Shown here in pieces: positions 8,264 through 19,566 of a DNA stretch of 64,000 bases. Location: assembly GCA_902779765.1 (NCBI GenBank), contig CACZCQ010000015.1, positions 1 to 64,000 of the forward strand. Direction: 5' to 3'. This DNA comes from an uncultured Bacteroidia bacterium (GTDB taxonomy: Bacteria > Bacteroidota > Bacteroidia > Bacteroidales > UBA932). The position numbers and the translations under genes were made by a program. The notes under the pieces are model-generated. The model saw nothing but the letters and a program-made list of their open reading frames with translations, did no database searches and was not told the origin of the DNA. The stretch's first letter is position 1; the number at the start of each line of letters is the position of its first letter.

Positions 8264-10087
8264 ATGAAAAAGATATTAACCGCAGCCGCCTTGCTGGTGT
8301 GCGCAGCATCTTTCGGACAGAACCTCAATCCCACTGTGGAGGTTACCAACATATACCAGGGCAATCCTACGGAGGTGCACAAGCCCCAGACTGTCATGGC
8401 CATCCCTGATTCCCTGATGCGTTTCGACATGGATTTCGGTTACGAGGTCTTCGAGAAGCCTTATCAGGGCGCTTATAATTTCAAGCCTTACATGCTGGAA
8501 ATGACCCCTGACAAAGATGCCTATCGCGGCAGGAAGCTTTACCTGAGGGGCGGAGCCGGATATTCCCTCCATCCCCAGCTGGACTTCGTGTTCAGTCCTG
8601 AACAGAGCGGTCCTTTCCAGATGAGCGTATATGCCAGGCACAGGTCCTATTTCGGGAAGTACCACTCCCTCCACCACGTAAGTGAAGGCGATGTGGCCAG
8701 GATCGAGAAGATTCCCGGGGAATCTTTCGGAGGATATGATGCACTGTCTTCCGCCGGACTGGACGGAAGGTACAGTTTCAACAATGCCATACTTTCCTTC
8801 GGTCTCGGTTACGAAGGGATAATGAGGAAGGATTCCCTGAACAGGCGTTCGTTCAACGCGGCCGACCTGAAGCTCAGGGTCAGGTCGAACAGGGATGACG
8901 ATACGTACCTGTATTACGACGTGGCGCTTGACGGAAGGATCGGAAGGGACCACGGTGAGTATGTGGCTAGTACCAATGCCCCTATCTACAATTATTGGTA
9001 CACATTCGATCCGACCTCTTCCTTCATACCTGTCAATCCAGGACAGCCGAACCTGAATGAAACCTTGTTCTTCCTTCACGGAGAAGCCGGTCCTGTACTG
9101 AGCAGGCACCAGAGGGTGATAATGGGATTTGAAGCGGAGAGATGTTCGTACCGCGACCTTATGGAGGACAGGGCAGGCAGGATCGCCGCCATTCCGAGCT
9201 ACCGTTTCCAGAGCGGCAAGTGGGATCTCAACCTCGGCGTGCGTGTAGAGAAACTGTTCATGAAGGATGATGAAGGTGCAGTCCTTTCCCGTTCGTACAA
9301 GGGAAACTGGATTTTCCCGGCCGTAAAGGTCTCGTATTCCGTTACTGACAATGTCCGCCTGTTCGCATCCGCTACCGGCGGCAACAGTCTGAATACCTAT
9401 TCTTCCATACTGTCGAAGAACCATTTTACATACGCTGGCAAGTTCAACGGACTGTTTGACAATTCTACCGAGAGGATCAATGCCAGGATCGGTGCCTGGG
9501 GCAACCTTGGACCAACCTTCCAGTTCGAGATCGACGGAGGTGCAGCTGTCTATGGCAACGGTATCCTTGATGCCGGGATTCCGGTCCCTTCCATCATCGG
9601 GAACGCTTTCCTGCCTGCTGTAGTATATGCTGACTACAGCCTCCTCTACGCCGACGCCCTCTTCGACCTGAAGGTGGGAGGTTTCAAACTGGACGGCGGC
9701 CTGCATGTCAGGCATTCGGAACTTAAGGAAGACGGCGGGCCGGGACTCATGCTCCCGACATTCAGCACCGACCTCAAGGCAGTATACAACTTCAATTCCA
9801 GGCTCTATGCCGGAGTCAACCTGATTTCCGCCTCTTCACGCAAGGGTATATGCTCCGAAGAAGGGACGTTCATATCGATTGCCAGGGGCGAGTCCTATAT
9901 CCCCGCGAAGTATTCCGTGAAGATTCCGGGATATCTTGACCTGGGCCTTCTGGCCGGGTACCAGTTCAACCGGAAACTGGGCTTCTGGCTGGAATCGGGG
10001 AACCTCCTCTGCGAGACGATCCAGAGGAATCCGTTCTACTCTGAAAAAGACCTTTGGGTAACGGCCGGAATCACCCTGAATTTGTAG
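8264..10087 (+). CDS. Outer-membrane beta-barrel protein (TonB-receptor-like barrel without visible plug)
   Basis: A 607-aa exported protein with a signal peptide ending SFGQ near residue 19. It then shows many alternating hydrophobic/aromatic strands (for example KLYLRGGAGYSLHP, FQMSVYARHRSYFG, LFASATGGNSLNTYSS) and a C-terminal strand WVTAGITLNL typical of outer-membrane barrels. A TonB box and a classic plug domain are not evident, so it may be a barrel-only transporter or an assembly partner. It is encoded 5 nt after the TPR gene and ends just before a hairpin terminator at 10101, which makes a two-gene transcription unit. Its cargo or function cannot be told from sequence. Confidence 0.75.
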   Translation: MKKILTAAALLVCAASFGQNLNPTVEVTNIYQGNPTEVHKPQTVMAIPDSLMRFDMDFGYEVFEKPYQGAYNFKPYMLEMTPDKDAYRGRKLYLRGGAGYSLHPQLDFVFSPEQSGPFQMSVYARHRSYFGKYHSLHHVSEGDVARIEKIPGESFGGYDALSSAGLDGRYSFNNAILSFGLGYEGIMRKDSLNRRSFNAADLKLRVRSNRDDDTYLYYDVALDGRIGRDHGEYVASTNAPIYNYWYTFDPTSSFIPVNPGQPNLNETLFFLHGEAGPVLSRHQRVIMGFEAERCSYRDLMEDRAGRIAAIPSYRFQSGKWDLNLGVRVEKLFMKDDEGAVLSRSYKGNWIFPAVKVSYSVTDNVRLFASATGGNSLNTYSSILSKNHFTYAGKFNGLFDNSTERINARIGAWGNLGPTFQFEIDGGAAVYGNGILDAGIPVPSIIGNAFLPAVVYADYSLLYADALFDLKVGGFKLDGGLHVRHSELKEDGGPGLMLPTFSTDLKAVYNFNSRLYAGVNLISASSRKGICSEEGTFISIARGESYIPAKYSVKIPGYLDLGLLAGYQFNRKLGFWLESGNLLCETIQRNPFYSEKDLWVTAGITLNL

Positions 10088-12163
<2,076 letters not shown>

Positions 12164-12174
12164 AAATTACCGAT

Positions 12175-13437
12175 ATGCTTGATATTTTCGACAGGATAGA
12201 AAGAGATTCCGGCGGCCCTATCGGCCAGTATTTCGAACAGGGTTTCGGCTACTACATGTACCCGCGTCTCGAAGGGGAACTGGGCCCCCACATGACCTTC
12301 AACGGGATTCCGGTCCTGAACTGGTCCCTTAACAACTATCTCGGCCTCGCGAACCATCCCGAGGTGAGGAAGGCTGACGCACAGGCTGCCGCAGACTGGG
12401 GACTTGCCTATCCTATGGGCGCCAGGATGATGTCCGGCCATACCCGCTATCACGAGAAGCTCGAGAAGATATTCGCCGACTTCGAGAAGAAGGAGGATGC
12501 CTTCCTTTACAACTTCGGATATCAGGGTATCGTGTCAACCATCGATGCCCTTACCGCCCGTCACGACGTGATAGTCTATGATGCGGAGTGCCATGCATGC
12601 CTTCTGGACGGAATACGTCTCCACATAGGCAGCAAGTACAAGTATCGCCACAACAATATGGCAGATTGCGACAAGGTGCTCGCACGTGCCTGCAAGGAAG
12701 CCGATGAGAACGGTGGTGGAGTGCTCCTCATCACCGAGGGAGTCTATGGAATGACTGGTGCGCTCGGCAAGCTTGACGAGATCGTTGCCCTGAAGAAGAA
12801 ATACAAGTTCCGCATCCTCATCGACGATGCCCACGGATTCGGCCTCCTCGGAGAGCATGGTCGCGGTACTTCGGAGCATTTCGGAGTGATGGACGGAATC
12901 GACCTCTATATCGGCGCTTTCGCCAAGAGCATGGCTTCCATAGGAGGCTTTGTCGCCGGACCTCATTCGATCATCAACTTCCTCCGCGCCAATATGCGTT
13001 CCCAGATGTATGCCAAGTCGCTGCCCATGCCCCTCGTGCTGGGCAATATCAAGCGAATGGAGATCATCGATTCCCCTGAAGGCGACGAGCTGAGGGCGAA
13101 GTGCTGGAAGATCACCAGGGCCATACAGCAGGGCTTCAAGGACGAAGGTTTCGATATCGGAGAGGCTGAGGCCTGCGTTACCCCCGTGCATATCAAGGGT
13201 GGAATCGCCCAGGCTACGAAGATGGCCAAGGACCTCCGCGAGAATTACCGCATATTCTGCTCGATGGTTATATATCCGGTCATCCCCAAGGGCATGATCA
13301 TATTCAGGATCGTTTCCACCGCAGCCCACACCATGGAGGATGTGGAATATACCCTTAAGGTGTTCAAGGAAATCAAGGCGAAGCTCGACGCGGGTCTTTA
13401 TGACGGTGACGACATCGCCGCCATGACAGTCGAATAG
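12175..13437 (+). CDS. Alpha-oxoamine synthase (serine palmitoyltransferase / cysteate acyltransferase-like)
   Basis: A 420-aa PLP enzyme of the family that condenses an amino acid with an acyl thioester. Members include serine palmitoyltransferase, glycine C-acetyltransferase, KAPA synthase and the cysteate acyltransferase of sulfonolipid synthesis. Seen motifs are NNYLGLANHPEV, ECHACLLDG (stacking His), IDDAHGFGLLGEHG and the Schiff-base lysine in GAFAKSMASIGGFV. The usual GSR before the active-site loop reads GAR here. The adjoining reductase gene (1 nt away) fits reduction of the 3-keto product, so a sphingoid or sulfonolipid base is the likely product. Which amino acid is used is not decidable here. 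Cytoplasmic, membrane-associated action is expected from the family. Confidence 0.75.
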   Translation: MLDIFDRIERDSGGPIGQYFEQGFGYYMYPRLEGELGPHMTFNGIPVLNWSLNNYLGLANHPEVRKADAQAAADWGLAYPMGARMMSGHTRYHEKLEKIFADFEKKEDAFLYNFGYQGIVSTIDALTARHDVIVYDAECHACLLDGIRLHIGSKYKYRHNNMADCDKVLARACKEADENGGGVLLITEGVYGMTGALGKLDEIVALKKKYKFRILIDDAHGFGLLGEHGRGTSEHFGVMDGIDLYIGAFAKSMASIGGFVAGPHSIINFLRANMRSQMYAKSLPMPLVLGNIKRMEIIDSPEGDELRAKCWKITRAIQQGFKDEGFDIGEAEACVTPVHIKGGIAQATKMAKDLRENYRIFCSMVIYPVIPKGMIIFRIVSTAAHTMEDVEYTLKVFKEIKAKLDAGLYDGDDIAAMTVE

Positions 13438-13438
13438 A

Positions 13439-14260
13439 ATGGCCGCTGATTATTTCAAGGACAAGGTCGTCATAGTGACAGGAGCCAGCTCGGGAATCGG
13501 GTTGGCTTCTGCCCGCTTGTTCTCCTCAAGGGGAGCGCTCGTGGTGATGGCGGCACGTTCATACGGAAAGATGCTCGAACTGGCCCCGTCCGTCAGCCCG
13601 GATCCTGAAAGGATACTTTGCGTGCAGACCGACGTAACAAGGGAGGAGGACTGCAGGAACCTGATCGAAGAAACGGTCCGCAAGTTCGGACGTATCGACA
13701 TCCTGGTCAACAATGCGGGCATCTCAATGAGGGCGATGTTCAAGGACCTGGACCTGAAGGTAATCCGCTCCTTGATGGACGTCAATTTCTGGGGCACCGT
13801 CCAGTGCACCAAGTACGCCCTCCCGTATCTGCTCGAGTCCAAGGGACAGGTCGTCGGAGTGATCTCCATCGCCGGTTTTTCGGCTCTCCCTGCAAGGACG
13901 GGCTATTCCGCTTCGAAATATGCCGTCCGTGGATTCCTCGATACCGTACGTATCGAGCACCTCAAGGATGGACTGAACGTCCTCGTGTTCGCTCCCGGAT
14001 ATACGGAATCCAATGTGCGCAAGGCGGCCCTTACGGCGGACGGCTCCCAGCAGGGTGAGACCCCGCTCAAGGAGGAGAAACTCATGAGTGCCGAGGATTG
14101 TGCCAGGCACCTTGCCAGGGGCCTTGAGAAGAGGAAGTCGCAGGTGGTGCTGACCGGCCTCGGCAAAGCCACCGTACTGGCACATAACCTGTTCCCCAGG
14201 CTTACTGATAAACTCACTTACGGATACATCGCCAGGGAGGCGGGGAGTCCGTTCAAATAG
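13439..14260 (+). CDS. Short-chain dehydrogenase/reductase, candidate 3-keto-sphingoid base reductase
   Basis: A 273-aa classical SDR with the nucleotide-binding TGASSGIG near residue 15, the NNAG motif, and the catalytic Ser-Tyr-Lys in SIAGFSALPARTGYSASKYA. Classical enzymes of this type use NAD(P)H to reduce ketones. Its ATG begins one base after the stop of the alpha-oxoamine synthase gene. This suggests it reduces the 3-keto lipid base made by that enzyme, by analogy with 3-ketodihydrosphingosine reductase; that is inference from context. The C-terminus is rich in Lys/Arg but has no clear membrane segment. The next gene (7TM-HD) starts 8 nt later. Confidence 0.75.
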   Translation: MAADYFKDKVVIVTGASSGIGLASARLFSSRGALVVMAARSYGKMLELAPSVSPDPERILCVQTDVTREEDCRNLIEETVRKFGRIDILVNNAGISMRAMFKDLDLKVIRSLMDVNFWGTVQCTKYALPYLLESKGQVVGVISIAGFSALPARTGYSASKYAVRGFLDTVRIEHLKDGLNVLVFAPGYTESNVRKAALTADGSQQGETPLKEEKLMSAEDCARHLARGLEKRKSQVVLTGLGKATVLAHNLFPRLTDKLTYGYIAREAGSPFK

Positions 14261-14268
14261 GATCGGAA

Positions 14269-16326
14269 ATGAAAAAGTCGGACGTGACAATAAATTACAG
14301 GGTCGCTGCACCCCTGGCCTTGCTCTTCGTCATCTTCACCCTGATTTTCCCGAGGACGGCGAAATTCGGCTACGACTACCGCAAGGGTTCACCATGGGAA
14401 TACGAGACCCTGATAGCCCAGTTCGACTTCCCGATACTCAAGACTGACGAACAGTTAAGGGAGGAAAGGAGCAGGAACAAGACGGTCATCGTCCCTTACT
14501 ACAGGTACAGGCAGGATGTCGTTGACAACAGCAGGAAGGCTGCCGATGAGTTGGACCTGGGAGGCTTTTCATCCGTCCGTCCCCAGATCATATCAGCACT
14601 GGAAAGCATCTATTCCAATGGCGTCGTGTCGGACGAAGGTGTGAAGCTGGACAAGGATGACGATCCTGCGACGGCCGTTCTCTATGTCCATAAGGGCAAG
14701 CGAGTGACCAAAAGGCCGGTATCTGAGGTATTCAAGGAGTCCGACGCCAGGTCGAAGATGCTTTCGGAGGTCTCCTCCAGGCATTCCAGATTCAATGTCG
14801 ATTCAGTCCTCAGGGCATCGGGCGCATATGACCTTGTCGCCCCCAACCTGGACTATGATCCCAGGACCACCAACCTCGTGAATTCGGAGAACGCGTCGAG
14901 GATATCCACCACGCAGGGATTCGTGAGCGCGGGGCAGCTGATCGTTTCCAAGGGAGAGATCGTTACTTCCGAGATCGCCCAGATGCTGGATTCCTATAAG
15001 GTTGAGTATGAGAGCAACATGGGCTATGGCGGCCCGAGGATCCTCTTCTGGCTTGGGAATGCCCTCATAGCCCTGGTCCTTTGCCTGCTGTTCTTCCTGG
15101 TCATATATTTCCTCAACAAGTGGATCCTGAATGACACCAGGAGATTCTGGTACCTTGCGCTCATTTTCCTTATCTCCGTCATCGTTACGCTTGCAGTCAA
15201 CAAGTTCGCTCCGAAGTTCCTGTATATGGTTCCGTTCACCTTGACCGCCCTGTACCTGGAGGCGTTCTTCAAGAACAAGATGAACATGCCCATCTGCGTG
15301 GTTTCGCTGATGCCCCTGCTTATTTTCGCCAACAACGGTCCTGTACTCTTCGTGATGTTCATCGTCGCGAGCGTGGTGGCGGTGTTTGCTTTCAAGTACT
15401 TCAACCAGGGCTGGCAGCAGTTCATCACTGCGGCTATCGTTTTCGCCATCCTGGTCGTTACATATATCGGTTTCAGGCTGGTCGGGATGGTAGGTGACGA
15501 CCCCTATCAGGCCGTGCTCTACATGTTTGTCGGATCGATGCTCACGGTGGCCGGGTATCCGCTCATCTATCTCTTCGAGAAGATGTTCGGCCTGGTTTCC
15601 AATTCCCGCCTCAGGGAGCTCTGCGATACCAATAATACACTGCTGAGGGAACTTGAGAGCAAGGCTCCGGGTACCTTCCAGCACTCCCTCCAGGTCATGA
15701 ACATGGCGGATGCGGCTGCGAGGGCCATCGATGCGAATGCCCTGCTGGTCCGTGCAGGAGCATTGTACCATGACATAGGCAAGATGAAGAATCCGCTGTG
15801 TTTCATAGAGAATGAAAGCCTGTCCCCGACCGAGGTGCATTACCATGACGGGTTGACTCCCAAGGAAAGCGCGATCGCAATCATCAAGCATGTCTACGAC
15901 GGACTTGACATGGCCAGGGAATACAATCTTCCTGACCTGGTTACGGATTTCATCCTGACGCATCACGGGACATCCAATACCGGTTATTTCTACGCAAAGT
16001 ATCTGAATGAAGGAGGGGATCCCGAAGATGTGGACTGCTTCTTCTACAAAGGCCGTAAACCGCATACCAAGGAGCAGATCATCCTGATGATATGCGACAG
16101 CGTCGAAGCGGCATCCAGGACCTTGAAGGACAATTCTCCCGAGACATTCTCCGATTTCGTCGAGAACATAGTTGCAGGCAAGATGAAGATAGGACAGTTC
16201 GATGATGCGGAAATCTCCATCAAGCAGCTAAACGTCGTGAAGGAGGTCATCAAGGGCTACCTGTCCCAGATATACCACGAAAGAGTGGCGTATCCCCAAA
16301 GTAAGAATATATATAATTCAAAATAG
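14269..16326 (+). CDS. pgpH: 7TM-HD family phosphohydrolase (PgpH-type c-di-AMP phosphodiesterase)
   Basis: A 685-aa membrane protein with the PgpH layout: an N-terminal transmembrane helix (about residues 12-27), a large extracytoplasmic region (about 28-255), a bundle of hydrophobic helices (about 260-440) and a cytoplasmic HD domain. The HD domain shows TFQHSLQVMNMADAAA, LYHDIGKMKNP near residue 500, and ILTHHGTSNTGYFY. Proteins of this family hydrolyse cyclic di-AMP to pApA; the assignment is by architecture and motifs. It follows the SDR gene by 8 nt and precedes tig by 7 nt, so it may link the gyrB-lipid run to the tig-clp run in one long transcript. Confidence 0.88.
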   Translation: MKKSDVTINYRVAAPLALLFVIFTLIFPRTAKFGYDYRKGSPWEYETLIAQFDFPILKTDEQLREERSRNKTVIVPYYRYRQDVVDNSRKAADELDLGGFSSVRPQIISALESIYSNGVVSDEGVKLDKDDDPATAVLYVHKGKRVTKRPVSEVFKESDARSKMLSEVSSRHSRFNVDSVLRASGAYDLVAPNLDYDPRTTNLVNSENASRISTTQGFVSAGQLIVSKGEIVTSEIAQMLDSYKVEYESNMGYGGPRILFWLGNALIALVLCLLFFLVIYFLNKWILNDTRRFWYLALIFLISVIVTLAVNKFAPKFLYMVPFTLTALYLEAFFKNKMNMPICVVSLMPLLIFANNGPVLFVMFIVASVVAVFAFKYFNQGWQQFITAAIVFAILVVTYIGFRLVGMVGDDPYQAVLYMFVGSMLTVAGYPLIYLFEKMFGLVSNSRLRELCDTNNTLLRELESKAPGTFQHSLQVMNMADAAARAIDANALLVRAGALYHDIGKMKNPLCFIENESLSPTEVHYHDGLTPKESAIAIIKHVYDGLDMAREYNLPDLVTDFILTHHGTSNTGYFYAKYLNEGGDPEDVDCFFYKGRKPHTKEQIILMICDSVEAASRTLKDNSPETFSDFVENIVAGKMKIGQFDDAEISIKQLNVVKEVIKGYLSQIYHERVAYPQSKNIYNSK

Positions 16327-16333
16327 TTTTATC

Positions 16334-17650
16334 ATGGAAGTAATTAAGAATCAGATTGACGACCTGAACATCGAACTGACCATCTCATTGAAGGGAGAGG
16401 ATTATGCCGAGCGGGAGAAGAAGAGACTTGCCGCCTACAGGAGGAACGCCGACTTCAAGGGTTTCCGCAAAGGTATGGTACCGCCTCAGCTTGTGAAGAA
16501 GATCTACGGTGACCAGGCCCTTTATGAGGCTGTCAACGGCATCGTGTCCGAGGAACTGGAGAAATTCATAACCGATAACGACCTTCATATACTCGGCGAG
16601 CCTATCGCCAGCGAGTCCCAGAAGGAGAACGAATGGAAGGACGGAAGCGATTTCGAATTCAAGTTCGACCTTGGCCTGTCTCCAGATATCAACCTGGAGC
16701 TTTCCAAGGAAGACAAGGTCCCTTACTACAAGATCAATGTCACCGAGGATGCCAAGGCCAAGATGAAGGAGAGCATCTTCAAGCAGTACGGACAGCTCGA
16801 AGAGGGCGAGGCCGCCGGAGAGGATGACTATGTGGTCGTGGACTTCAAGCAGGGCGAGACCGTGGTCGAAGGCGCATATGTCGCCGTCAACAAGGTCGAG
16901 GGTACAGCCAAGAAGAAGTTCCTGGGTGCAAAGGTGGACGACAAGTTCGATGTCGATGTCACCAAGGCTTTCACCAACGAGACAGACAGGGCTTCCATGC
17001 TCAAGATGAAGAAGGAGGACCTGGCTGCGATGGAACCGAAGTGGAAGGCTACCGTGGTGAATGTCAAGACCTTCGTTCCTGCCACCGAGTGCCAGGAGAC
17101 CTATGACAAGGTATTCGGCAAGGATGAGGTAAAGACTCCCGAGGAGTTCGACGCCAAGATCGCCGGAAGGCTCGAGGCCAATTACAAGCAGGAATCCGAT
17201 TACAGGCTTTCCCAGGACCTCAGGAAATACCTCGTGGACAAGGCCGGCGTGCAGGTACCCGAGTCCTTCCTGAAGAGGTGGCTTTATGAGACCAACAAGG
17301 AGAAGTTCTCCAAGGAGGATGTCGACAAGGAGTTCGATGCATTCCTCGGTGATTTCCGCTGGCAGCTCGTTCGCGGTTACCTGATGAAGAAGTTCGACCT
17401 CAAGATCGAGGACAAGGATATGGTCGAGGCCGCCAAGGCTTATGCTTCATATCAGTATGCCATGTACGGAATGGGTAACGTTCCCGAGCAGTTCATTACC
17501 GACGCCGCCATGAACATCCTCAAGGATGAGAGGCAGCTCCGCAACATAGAGGAAAGTGTCGAGAACGAGAAGGTCATCGCGGCCGTCAAGGAAAATGTCA
17601 CTCTCCAGAACAAGAGGATATCCGAGGCGAAATTCCGTGAACTCAAGTAA
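16334..17650 (+). CDS. tig: Trigger factor
   Basis: A ribosome-associated chaperone that meets nascent chains at the exit tunnel. The N-terminal ribosome-binding domain includes [20 protein letters not shown] (residues about 43-62); the signature loop reads GFRKGMVP instead of the more common GFRxGKxP. An FKBP-like segment follows ([18 protein letters not shown]), then the long helical C-terminal chaperone domain. The length of 438 aa is normal. It stands in the classic order tig-clpP-clpX, with clpP starting one base after its stop. A short AT-rich gap of 7 nt separates it from pgpH and contains no obvious promoter box. Confidence 0.93.
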   Translation: MEVIKNQIDDLNIELTISLKGEDYAEREKKRLAAYRRNADFKGFRKGMVPPQLVKKIYGDQALYEAVNGIVSEELEKFITDNDLHILGEPIASESQKENEWKDGSDFEFKFDLGLSPDINLELSKEDKVPYYKINVTEDAKAKMKESIFKQYGQLEEGEAAGEDDYVVVDFKQGETVVEGAYVAVNKVEGTAKKKFLGAKVDDKFDVDVTKAFTNETDRASMLKMKKEDLAAMEPKWKATVVNVKTFVPATECQETYDKVFGKDEVKTPEEFDAKIAGRLEANYKQESDYRLSQDLRKYLVDKAGVQVPESFLKRWLYETNKEKFSKEDVDKEFDAFLGDFRWQLVRGYLMKKFDLKIEDKDMVEAAKAYASYQYAMYGMGNVPEQFITDAAMNILKDERQLRNIEESVENEKVIAAVKENVTLQNKRISEAKFRELK

Positions 17651-17651
17651 T

Positions 17652-18323
17652 ATGGATAAGGAATTCAAGAAATATGCAGTGAAGGGCCGTGGACTGAGTT
17701 CCATGACCCTTGACCGCTTTGAAAGGGCTACTGACGCCTATATCAATCCCACCATTATCGAGGAGAGGAAACTGAATGTGGCGTCTATGGATGTATTCAG
17801 CCGTCTTATGATGGACAGGATCATATTCCTGGGAGTCCCCATCGACGATGACGTGGCCAATATCATCCAGGCCCAGCTGCTTTTCCTGGCCTCCACCGAT
17901 CCGGCGGCCGATATCTCGATCTATATCAACACTCCGGGCGGACAGGTTACTTCCGGACTCGCCATCTATGATACCATGCAGCTTGTCGAACCCGATGTGG
18001 CGACCATCTGCACTGGTATGGCAGCTTCGATGGGTTCGGTCCTGCTTTGCGCCGGAGCCAAGGGGAAACGTTCCTGTCTCCCTCATTCAAGGGTGCTGAT
18101 CCATCAGCCCCTTGGAGGTGCCCAGGGACAGGCGTCCGACATAATGATAGCAGCCAAGGAAATCGAGAAGACCCGCAAGGAGCTTTATGACATAATCTCC
18201 GAGCATTCGGGGCAGCCCTATGAGAAGGTCTTCGCCGACGCTGACAGGGATTACTGGATGACCGCCAAGGAAGCCCTTGAATACGGAATGGTCGACGAGA
18301 TCCTTTCCAAGAAGGTCAGGTAA
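17652..18323 (+). CDS. clpP: ATP-dependent Clp protease proteolytic subunit
   Basis: The serine peptidase ring that degrades proteins unfolded by ClpX. The protein is 223 aa from the ATG at 17652; an in-frame extension upstream overlaps tig and is not conserved-looking. The catalytic serine lies in [11 protein letters not shown] and the histidine in [14 protein letters not shown], with the Asp expected in the following helical region. The N-terminal loop and the oligomerisation segment [16 protein letters not shown] are recognisable. It is tightly coupled to its neighbours: one base after tig, and its stop overlaps the clpX start. Confidence 0.96.
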   Translation: MDKEFKKYAVKGRGLSSMTLDRFERATDAYINPTIIEERKLNVASMDVFSRLMMDRIIFLGVPIDDDVANIIQAQLLFLASTDPAADISIYINTPGGQVTSGLAIYDTMQLVEPDVATICTGMAASMGSVLLCAGAKGKRSCLPHSRVLIHQPLGGAQGQASDIMIAAKEIEKTRKELYDIISEHSGQPYEKVFADADRDYWMTAKEALEYGMVDEILSKKVR

Positions 18324-19555
18324 TGGCCCAGAACAAGAAAACATCGTCGCCAAGGCATTGCATGTTCTGCGGCAGGCCGGAACAGGAAGTTCCTTACCTG
18401 CTGCAGGGCATTGACGGCTTCATATGCAGCGACTGTGTCGAACTTGCACACGATTACATCCGCGACTCCCTGCAGTCTTCCAAGGCGCAGGGAGAGGCCG
18501 GGAGGATAGATGACGCCCAGAAACCGGCGGACATCAAGGCTTTCCTGGACCAGTATGTGATCGGCCAGGACAGGGCCAAGAAGATGCTGTCCGTTGCCGT
18601 ATACAACCATTACAAGCGCATCAACCATAATCTGGTCGACAGGCCGGACGACGGCGTCGAACTCGAGAAATCGAATATCCTCCTCGTCGGTCCTACCGGA
18701 ACAGGCAAGACCTTGCTGGCCAGGACCATCGCCAAGATGCTCGGGGTTCCGTTCACCATCGTGGATGCAACGGTGCTGACCGAGGCCGGCTATGTCGGTG
18801 AGGATGTCGAGAGTATCCTCACCAGGCTGCTTCAGGAGGCCGATTATGATGTCACCCAGGCTGAGCGCGGAATAGTCTTCATCGACGAAATCGACAAGAT
18901 AGCCCGCAAGAGCGACAATCCTTCGATAACACGTGACGTCTCCGGGGAAGGAGTCCAGCAGGCAATGCTGAAGCTTCTGGAAGGAAATGTGATCAACGTT
19001 CCTCCGAAGGGCGGACGCAAGCATCCGGAACAGGAATTTATCCATGTCAACACGGAGAATATACTATTCATCTGCGGAGGCGCTTTCGAAGGTATCGAGC
19101 GCAGGATCGCCCAGAGGCTGAACACCCAGGTCATCGGATTCGGTGCCACGCAGAAGCAGAAAATCGATAAGCAGAACCTGCTCAGGTATGTCGACGCCCA
19201 GGACATGAGGGCTTACGGTCTTATCCCTGAGATAATAGGCCGTCTGCCGGTCATCACCTATCTGGACGCTCTGGACAGGGATGCGTTGCTGAGGATCCTG
19301 ACAGAGCCGAAGAACGCTGTCCTGAAGCAGTATGCAAAGCTCTTCGAGATGGACGGCATTACCTTGAAGATCGAAGACGGTGTCAAGGAACTGATCGTCG
19401 ATACGGCCATCAAGAACAAGCTGGGTGCCCGTGGGCTGCGTTCGATCTGCGAGCAGATATTCGACGACGCAATGTTCGACGCACCATCCTCCAGCAAGAA
19501 GACTTTCAAGGTCACCCTGGCCTACGCCAAGGAAAAACTCTCAGACCGCCTGTAA
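18323..19555 (+). CDS. clpX: ATP-dependent Clp protease ATP-binding subunit ClpX
   Basis: An AAA+ unfoldase that recognises tagged substrates, including those carrying the tmRNA-encoded tag, and feeds them to ClpP. The 410-aa protein starts with a zinc-binding domain (CMFCGRPEQ and [12 protein letters not shown]). It then has Walker [12 protein letters not shown], Walker [12 protein letters not shown], the pore-loop GYVGEDV and sensor residues in the C-terminal subdomain ([12 protein letters not shown]). The ATG overlaps the clpP stop (TAATG), so the two are translationally coupled. It converges with the thrA operon, with an 11-nt gap that holds no hairpin terminator I can see. Confidence 0.97.
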   Translation: MAQNKKTSSPRHCMFCGRPEQEVPYLLQGIDGFICSDCVELAHDYIRDSLQSSKAQGEAGRIDDAQKPADIKAFLDQYVIGQDRAKKMLSVAVYNHYKRINHNLVDRPDDGVELEKSNILLVGPTGTGKTLLARTIAKMLGVPFTIVDATVLTEAGYVGEDVESILTRLLQEADYDVTQAERGIVFIDEIDKIARKSDNPSITRDVSGEGVQQAMLKLLEGNVINVPPKGGRKHPEQEFIHVNTENILFICGGAFEGIERRIAQRLNTQVIGFGATQKQKIDKQNLLRYVDAQDMRAYGLIPEIIGRLPVITYLDALDRDALLRILTEPKNAVLKQYAKLFEMDGITLKIEDGVKELIVDTAIKNKLGARGLRSICEQIFDDAMFDAPSSSKKTFKVTLAYAKEKLSDRL

Positions 19556-19566
19556 GGCTCGGATCA

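Noticed and set aside
8276..9715. Long open frame of 479 codons on the minus strand inside the barrel gene
   Set aside because: It is antiphase to a clear outer-membrane gene, has no recognisable domain and reflects the codon bias of the real gene.
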